DNA of 64,000 nucleotides from 2-01-FULL-45-10 sp964450115 (GTDB lineage: Bacteria > Omnitrophota > Gorgyraeia > 2-01-FULL-45-10): the NCBI GenBank assembly GCA_964450115.1, contig CAYVCD010000001.1:14045-78044 (forward strand), given 5' to 3'. The notes below the pieces were generated by a model. It was not told the origin of the DNA. It searched no databases and saw only the letters and a program-made list of their open reading frames with translations. Positions within the stretch are counted from its first letter, which is position 1, and each line of letters starts with the position of its first letter. Shown piece after piece: positions 59,964-64,000 of this stretch. The position numbers were made by a program, and so were the translations under genes.

Positions 59964-61670
59964 ATGAACCGCTTTAAAAGACTATCCGTAGCTTTTCTCT
60001 GGCACATGCACCAGCCGTGCTATAAAGACACCATCACCGGGAAGTACCTTCTGCCGTGGGTGCGGTTTCACGCCGTTAAAGATTATTTTCCCATGGCCGC
60101 CCTTCTTCAAGGATTCGATAATGTCCGGGCGACCTTCAATCTAGTCCCGTCAATGCTTGAACAGATAAATGACTACGCTCTCAATGACGCGACCGATATA
60201 TTTCTCGACCTCGCGGCAAAGAAGGCTTCCTCGCTCACTCTCGACGACAGACTGGAGATACTGGAGAACTTTTTCAGGGTCAACTTCAAACATTTTCTGG
60301 AGCCCAATGAGCGGTATCTGGAGCTCCTCATAAAGAAGGGCCTGCACAATACTTCAGATAAGTCGTTAAGAAAAGTGGCGAGCACTTTTTCGGACCAGGA
60401 TATGCTGGATCTTCAGGTGCTCTTTAATCTCGTATGGTTCCATTCGATCAGTATCGACGAGGATATAAATTTAAAAGATCTGATACGTAAAGGATCTTCC
60501 TATACCGAAGAAGATAAAGAGTATGTGCTCCTGAAGCAGAAGGAAGTGATCTCCCAGGTCATACCTCTCTACAGAAAACTTCAGGACGCCGGGCAGATAG
60601 AGATATCGGCGACCCCTTTTTATCACCCCATTACACCATTGATCTGCGACACGTCCATAGCCAGGATCTCAACGCCCGGGATGGACCTTCCGAAGAGAAG
60701 GTTCTCCCATCCGGAAGATGCCCAGTGGCATATCGCCGAGGCCGTAAAATATCATCGTGAGCAGTTCGGCCTCGCTCCCCGCGGCATGTGGCCCTCCGAA
60801 GGCAGCGTATCCGATGAAGCCCTGGGTATCATGGCATCGAACGGCATAAAGTGGGCCGCCACGGACGAAGATATACTCTTCAACAGTTTAAAACTGCCCA
60901 GCGACAGACGCAAAGCGGCTCCGCGGCTCGACAGACGCATAATATACGAGCCGTATAAATTCAAAAGCGGCTCGAACTCCTTATCGCTCATATTCAGGGA
61001 CAAGAACCTCTCCGATATCATAAGCTTTAATTACAATTCGTGGGAGCAGAGGGCGGCAGCCGACGATCTCATGGGGCACTTTAGATCGATAGCCGCGAAT
61101 CTTAAACGCGGGACGGATAAACCCGCCTGCCGCGATGGGTATAGCACGCAGTCGGGCAGGCCGTTGGTCACGATAGCGATGGACGGAGAGAACGCGTGGG
61201 AATTCTTTGCGGATAACGGCAGGACCTTCTTTGAGACCCTGTATGAACATCTTAATGATGACGACGAGCTGGAGGCGGTCACTATCACCGACTATCTGGG
61301 CGAAAGAGGCCCAAAACGCAGGACCCTTAAGACCGTATTTCCCGCATCATGGATAGATCATAACTTTAAGATATGGATAGGCGAGGAGCAGGACAATGTG
61401 TCGTGGGATTATCTGTCCGCGGTAAGGAAGGACCTCGTAAAGTACACTAAAGAACTGCAGAAGAAGGGTGAGGGCGATACCGAAAGCTTGCGCAAAGCCT
61501 GGAGAGAGTTTTACATAGCCGAAGGCAGCGACTGGAACTGGTGGTACAACGGAAAGGCGCATGTCGGAGGAGATAACCCTTTCGATAAATTGTACAGGAC
61601 GCACCTTAAGAACGTCTACAAATACCTGAAAAAGGACGTTCCGGACTTTTTGAAGATTTCTATTGCGTAA
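59964..61670 (+). CDS. GH57 glycoside hydrolase (amylase/amylopullulanase-like)
   Basis: 568 residues. VAFLWHMHQPCYKD is the GH57 motif 1; MWPSEGSVSDEAL holds the nucleophile Glu (near 276); TIAMDGENAWEFF holds the acid Asp; and GSDWNWWYNGKAH ends the catalytic region. It likely hydrolyses or transfers alpha-glucans, working with the branching enzyme. Just before TIAMDGENAWE there is an extra loop (TDKPACRDGYSTQSGRPLV) encoded by a palindromic repeat. Confidence 0.9.
   Translation: MNRFKRLSVAFLWHMHQPCYKDTITGKYLLPWVRFHAVKDYFPMAALLQGFDNVRATFNLVPSMLEQINDYALNDATDIFLDLAAKKASSLTLDDRLEILENFFRVNFKHFLEPNERYLELLIKKGLHNTSDKSLRKVASTFSDQDMLDLQVLFNLVWFHSISIDEDINLKDLIRKGSSYTEEDKEYVLLKQKEVISQVIPLYRKLQDAGQIEISATPFYHPITPLICDTSIARISTPGMDLPKRRFSHPEDAQWHIAEAVKYHREQFGLAPRGMWPSEGSVSDEALGIMASNGIKWAATDEDILFNSLKLPSDRRKAAPRLDRRIIYEPYKFKSGSNSLSLIFRDKNLSDIISFNYNSWEQRAAADDLMGHFRSIAANLKRGTDKPACRDGYSTQSGRPLVTIAMDGENAWEFFADNGRTFFETLYEHLNDDDELEAVTITDYLGERGPKRRTLKTVFPASWIDHNFKIWIGEEQDNVSWDYLSAVRKDLVKYTKELQKKGEGDTESLRKAWREFYIAEGSDWNWWYNGKAHVGGDNPFDKLYRTHLKNVYKYLKKDVPDFLKISIA
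61128..61167. repeat. GC-rich palindromic repeat inside the GH57 gene
   Basis: CCCGCCTGCCGCGATGG opens it and GCAGTCGGGCAGGCC closes it. Its reverse complement matches the repeat at 49194-49233 at 34 of 40 positions. It is in frame and encodes a surface loop beside the catalytic Asp motif. Confidence 0.75.
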
Positions 61671-61691
61671 TATAGTGAAAGAAAGTATAAT
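61663..61691 (+). promoter_or_regulatory. Promoter for the DUF2934 gene
   Basis: TTGCGT (61663-61668) and TATAAT (61686-61691) are spaced by 17 bases. The -35 overlaps the end of the GH57 gene. A strong AAAGGGGGG purine tract precedes ATG 61721. Confidence 0.65.
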
Positions 61692-61720
61692 AAAATCCAC
61701 ACGGAAAGGGGGGTATTATT

Positions 61721-61909
61721 ATGGCAAAGATATCAACCATAAAGCTTGGCAGATCTTCAAATCCGTCCATGTCGACCGAAGATTTGAATAAGCTGGTAGC
61801 GAAGAAGGCGTATGAGCTTTACGAAAAGAGAGGCCGTAAGGCCGGTCATTCTCTGAACGACTGGTTAGAGGCTGAGAGGATCGTAAAGGGCAAGTTCTGC
61901 GGTAAATAA
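61721..61909 (+). CDS. DUF2934 small protein
   Basis: 62 residues with the DUF2934 pattern KKAYELYEKRGRKAGHSLND followed by WLEAERIV. Proteins of this family are short, basic and of unknown role. It has its own promoter and terminator, so it is an independent unit. Confidence 0.85.
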   Translation: MAKISTIKLGRSSNPSMSTEDLNKLVAKKAYELYEKRGRKAGHSLNDWLEAERIVKGKFCGK

Positions 61910-61933
61910 GAAGTTCAATAACCTCAAAAATTA

Positions 61934-61969
61934 AAAGGCAGGGTGTATTTCACCCTGCCTTTCTTGTTC
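61934..61969 (+). terminator. Intrinsic terminator after the DUF2934 gene
   Basis: AAAGGCAGGGTG and CACCCTGCCTTT pair perfectly over 12 bases around a TATTT loop, followed by a T-rich stretch. The T-rich stretch doubles as the -35 of the next promoter. Confidence 0.85.
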
Positions 61970-61992
61970 TTTGGCCGTTCATATGGTATAAT
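61964..61992 (+). promoter_or_regulatory. Promoter for marC
   Basis: TTGTTC (61964-61969) and TATAAT (61987-61992) with a 17-base spacer, 15 bases before ATG 62008. The short leader has no clear Shine-Dalgarno. Confidence 0.65.
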
Positions 61993-62007
61993 AATATACT
62001 AATAATC

Positions 62008-62601
62008 ATGGATAAGTTCCTGCTTTCATTCATACCCATATTCGTAGCGATGGACGCCATAGGGATACTCCCTATGTTCATCGGGTTCACCGAACATCTC
62101 AAAAAAAGAGAGAGACAGCGCACGATCATCCAGTCGATCATCACCGCCTTCATAATAGGCATAGTATTCCTTTTCCTGGGCAGATGGATATTTAAGATAC
62201 TTGGAGTGCAGGTGTCGGACTTTAAGATCGCCGGCGGCGCCGTGCTTCTGGCAATATCGTTGAGGGATCTATTGCAGCATGAGAAGGCGCGCAGGCTTTC
62301 GACCGAGACTATGGGAGCCGTTCCTATCGGCACTCCTCTGGTAGTGGGTCCAGCCGTTCTTACCACCATAATAATACTGATCGATTCCTACGGCCCGTAC
62401 ATGACGGTCCTCTCCTTCGTAATAAACCTTATGATCACATGGGTCATATTTCATTATGCTACAGATATATCCAATTTCCTCGGCAAGGCGGGCTCCAAGG
62501 CATTTTCGAAGATAGCGAGCCTTCTTCTGGCCGCCATAGCCGTGATGATGATGCGTAAAGGGGTCATCGATACCATCGCGTTGTTCTGCGCGAAGAGTTA
62601 A
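62008..62601 (+). CDS. MarC family membrane protein
   Basis: 197 residues with six membrane segments. The MarC pattern is clear: FIPIFVAMDAIGILPMF, GGAVLLAISLRDLL, and the repeat AVPIGTPLVVGPAVLTTII. MarC/UPF0056 proteins are inner-membrane proteins of uncertain transport function, and the old link to multiple antibiotic resistance has not held up. Confidence 0.92.
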   Translation: MDKFLLSFIPIFVAMDAIGILPMFIGFTEHLKKRERQRTIIQSIITAFIIGIVFLFLGRWIFKILGVQVSDFKIAGGAVLLAISLRDLLQHEKARRLSTETMGAVPIGTPLVVGPAVLTTIIILIDSYGPYMTVLSFVINLMITWVIFHYATDISNFLGKAGSKAFSKIASLLLAAIAVMMMRKGVIDTIALFCAKS

Positions 62602-62625
62602 AGAATAGAAAGAGAAGGATTTAAA

Positions 62626-63246
62626 ATGGCTTGGTTGTTCATAAAAGGCGGCCCGGTGATGTATGCCATACTGTTAGCATCGGTCCTGGGGCTTGCCGTG
62701 ATAATAGAGAAGTTGTGGGGCCTCTATAGTATGAGGCTCAATGTGCAGAAGTTCTCCAAAGAGATATTCGCGCTTCTTGCGGCGGACGATTTTGAGAAAG
62801 CGTTAAAACTTTGCCAGAAGAGATCGAAGCATCCGATAGCCATTTTGTTCAAGATGGGCATAGAGAAGAGAGCCCTGCCGGTGAATGAGCTCGACAGACT
62901 TCTGGAGAGGGTAGGCAACGGCGAAATGAATAGGCTCGAGAAGCACATAGGGGGCCTGATATCGGTGATAGGCATAGAACCTCTTCTCGGATTTTTAGGC
63001 ACCATAACGGGGCTTATCCGCGCGTTCATGGCCTGGGAGACTGCCGGTTCAAATATAACGGTATCGGCGCTCGCCTCAGGTATATATGAGGCTATGATAA
63101 CTACTGCGGCAGGACTTTCGGTAGCCGTGCCGTACTATCTGGTCTGTAACTTTATAATCAGCAGAAATAAATACATATCATACGAGCTCAGCAACTATTC
63201 GATGCAGCTGGTCGAGGTGCTGCATTCTAAAAAAGGCAGAGCGTGA
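62626..63246 (+). CDS. ExbB/TolQ/MotA-type proton channel protein
   Basis: 206 residues with three membrane helices: GGPVMYAILLASVLGLAVII, ISVIGIEPLLGFLGTITGLI and the region ending ITTAAGLSVAVPYYLVCNFI. The LLGFLGTITG..AF and EAM.TTAAGL..A.P motifs are diagnostic of the family. With the next gene it would form a proton-motive-force-driven motor for TonB- or Tol-like partners. The two genes overlap by 4 bases. Confidence 0.93.
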   Translation: MAWLFIKGGPVMYAILLASVLGLAVIIEKLWGLYSMRLNVQKFSKEIFALLAADDFEKALKLCQKRSKHPIAILFKMGIEKRALPVNELDRLLERVGNGEMNRLEKHIGGLISVIGIEPLLGFLGTITGLIRAFMAWETAGSNITVSALASGIYEAMITTAAGLSVAVPYYLVCNFIISRNKYISYELSNYSMQLVEVLHSKKGRA

Positions 63247-63665
63247 TAAAGATACGTCAGCAGAATAATTATCTCGTCGCTTTAGAGTCCGTAGCCATGA
63301 CGGATATAGTGATGAATATGTTCATATTCTTCTTTATCTCTTTCTCCATACTATATACATTCAATCCTACGAGAGTATCCAAGGTGGATGTTAAGCTGCC
63401 AAAGGCGTCGAGCGCGGTATCCCTGGAGGGGTCTGAAAAGACCATCCTTGCCATAACGAAAGACGGAGAGTACCTGATCAACGACGAGAGGAAAGACGCT
63501 AAGAGCCTGAAGGATTATCTGGCCGTCAGGGCCAAAGATGATCCTTCTATGAACCTATTGTTAAAAGTGGACAGCCGCACTAAATTCTCAAATGTGGTGA
63601 ATGTCCTTGATATGATAAACGAGCTGCATATAGAAAGAGTCAGCGTAGCTGCGATAAAGAAATAA
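63243..63665 (+). CDS. ExbD/TolR-type protein
   Basis: 140 residues, GTG start overlapping the ExbB-type stop. A single membrane helix carries the conserved Asp (ESVAMTDIVMNMFIFFFISF), followed by VDVKLPKASSA and a periplasmic domain (LLLKVDSRTKFSNVVNVLDM). No tonB/tolA gene is visible in the window. Confidence 0.9.
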   Translation: MIKIRQQNNYLVALESVAMTDIVMNMFIFFFISFSILYTFNPTRVSKVDVKLPKASSAVSLEGSEKTILAITKDGEYLINDERKDAKSLKDYLAVRAKDDPSMNLLLKVDSRTKFSNVVNVLDMINELHIERVSVAAIKK

Positions 63666-63684
63666 TAATTGGAGGTCTAACGGG

Positions 63685-64000
63685 ATGAATATAATGATCG
63701 TCGGGTGCGGCAGAGTGGGCTCACAGCTGGCGGTCCTTCTCTCTCAGGAAGGGCACAACGTAACCATAATCGATAAGAACGTCGATTCGTTCAAGAGGCT
63801 GGGCGGGACCTTCAACGGAGTGACGGCCGTAGGCAACGCTTTTGATGAAAAATTGCTGCGCGAGCTTAAAGTGGACAAACAGGACGCTTTCGTTTCGGTG
63901 ACGAGCGGCGATAATACGAACCTGATGGCGAGCCAGATAGCCAGAAAGATGTTCAAGGTGCCCAGGGTGATAGCGCGCGTTTACGATCCCCAGAGGGCCG
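63685..64000 (+). CDS. trkA: TrkA-type NAD-binding K+ uptake regulator (3' partial)
   Basis: The frame is open from ATG 63685 (GGAGG site 10 bases upstream) to the window edge. The 105 visible residues form a TrkA-N/RCK domain: MNIMIVGCGRVGSQLAVLLS with GxGxxG, VTIIDKN with the ribose-binding Asp, TAVGNAFDEKLLRELKV, and AFVSVTSGDNTNLMASQIAR. It would gate a Trk/Ktr potassium channel in response to NAD(H) or nucleotides. The partner channel is not in the window. Confidence 0.92.
   Translation, partial: MNIMIVGCGRVGSQLAVLLSQEGHNVTIIDKNVDSFKRLGGTFNGVTAVGNAFDEKLLRELKVDKQDAFVSVTSGDNTNLMASQIARKMFKVPRVIARVYDPQRA

Noticed and set aside
1..64000. CRISPR array, tRNA, rRNA or complete insertion sequence
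   Set aside because: I saw no regularly spaced repeats, no tRNA-like cloverleaf with conserved T-arm, and no rRNA segment. The only transposase gene is the RAYT fusion, which has no IS ends.

Overview
The window looks like chromosomal DNA of an uncultivated, anaerobic, Gram-negative-type bacterium, most likely of the Candidatus Omnitrophota (OP3) lineage. I infer this from long paralogous proteins with the IQDAHCNYAAQ motif, a split type II secretion locus, LysM/OmpA and secretin outer-membrane proteins, and an oxygen and superoxide defence set typical of strict anaerobes. No marker such as 16S rRNA is present, so the assignment is tentative. Almost all genes are on the + strand, packed with 4-base ATGA overlaps.

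Layout. 1-3314: end of a Ski2-like helicase, an OmpA/LysM protein and a PtsN-type EIIA. 3315-4042: gene-free, holding a 235-nt rod-like foldback and a composite of palindromic repeats. 4043-11430: two paralogous [small MerR-type regulator + secretin] units that share a palindromic promoter element, with an ExeA-type ATPase, a GspC-like protein, three TPR proteins and a small membrane coiled-coil protein. 11431-27216: a candidate cyclic-di-GMP-I riboswitch with terminator, a Y1 (RAYT) transposase fused to a membrane coiled-coil domain, a giant modular secreted protein of about 4,250 residues, a membrane-anchored partner and an HExxH peptidase. 27217-32141: a divergent, reordered F-type ATPase operon with a b-delta fusion and no subunit a. 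32138-39271: the second half of the type II secretion system (E, F, L, M, I, J, K, G), translationally coupled to atpD. 39293-40651: TrpB2-type tryptophan synthase.

40797-48254: two large paralogous exported proteins of unknown function, one carrying a zincin motif. 48331-56020: an Rrf2-controlled oxygen/nitric-oxide/superoxide defence cluster (ferredoxins, Hcp, NifU-like, rubredoxin, flavin reductase, flavodiiron protein, ferritin-like, superoxide reductase, glutaredoxin, thioredoxin reductase), ending with an Ogg2-type glycosylase. 56108-57537: small lipoproteins and an exported protein. 57558-61670: DUF4912 plus two GH57 enzymes of alpha-glucan metabolism. 61721-64000: DUF2934, MarC, ExbB/ExbD-type proton-channel proteins and a cut TrkA.

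The strongest leads are the transposase-membrane fusion whose C-terminal part duplicates the neighbouring gene; the riboswitch interrupted by a palindromic repeat; the giant protein with its likely export machinery; the unusual ATP synthase; and families of palindromic repeats inserted in frame into coding sequence. Everything here comes from reading the sequence; no database search was run.
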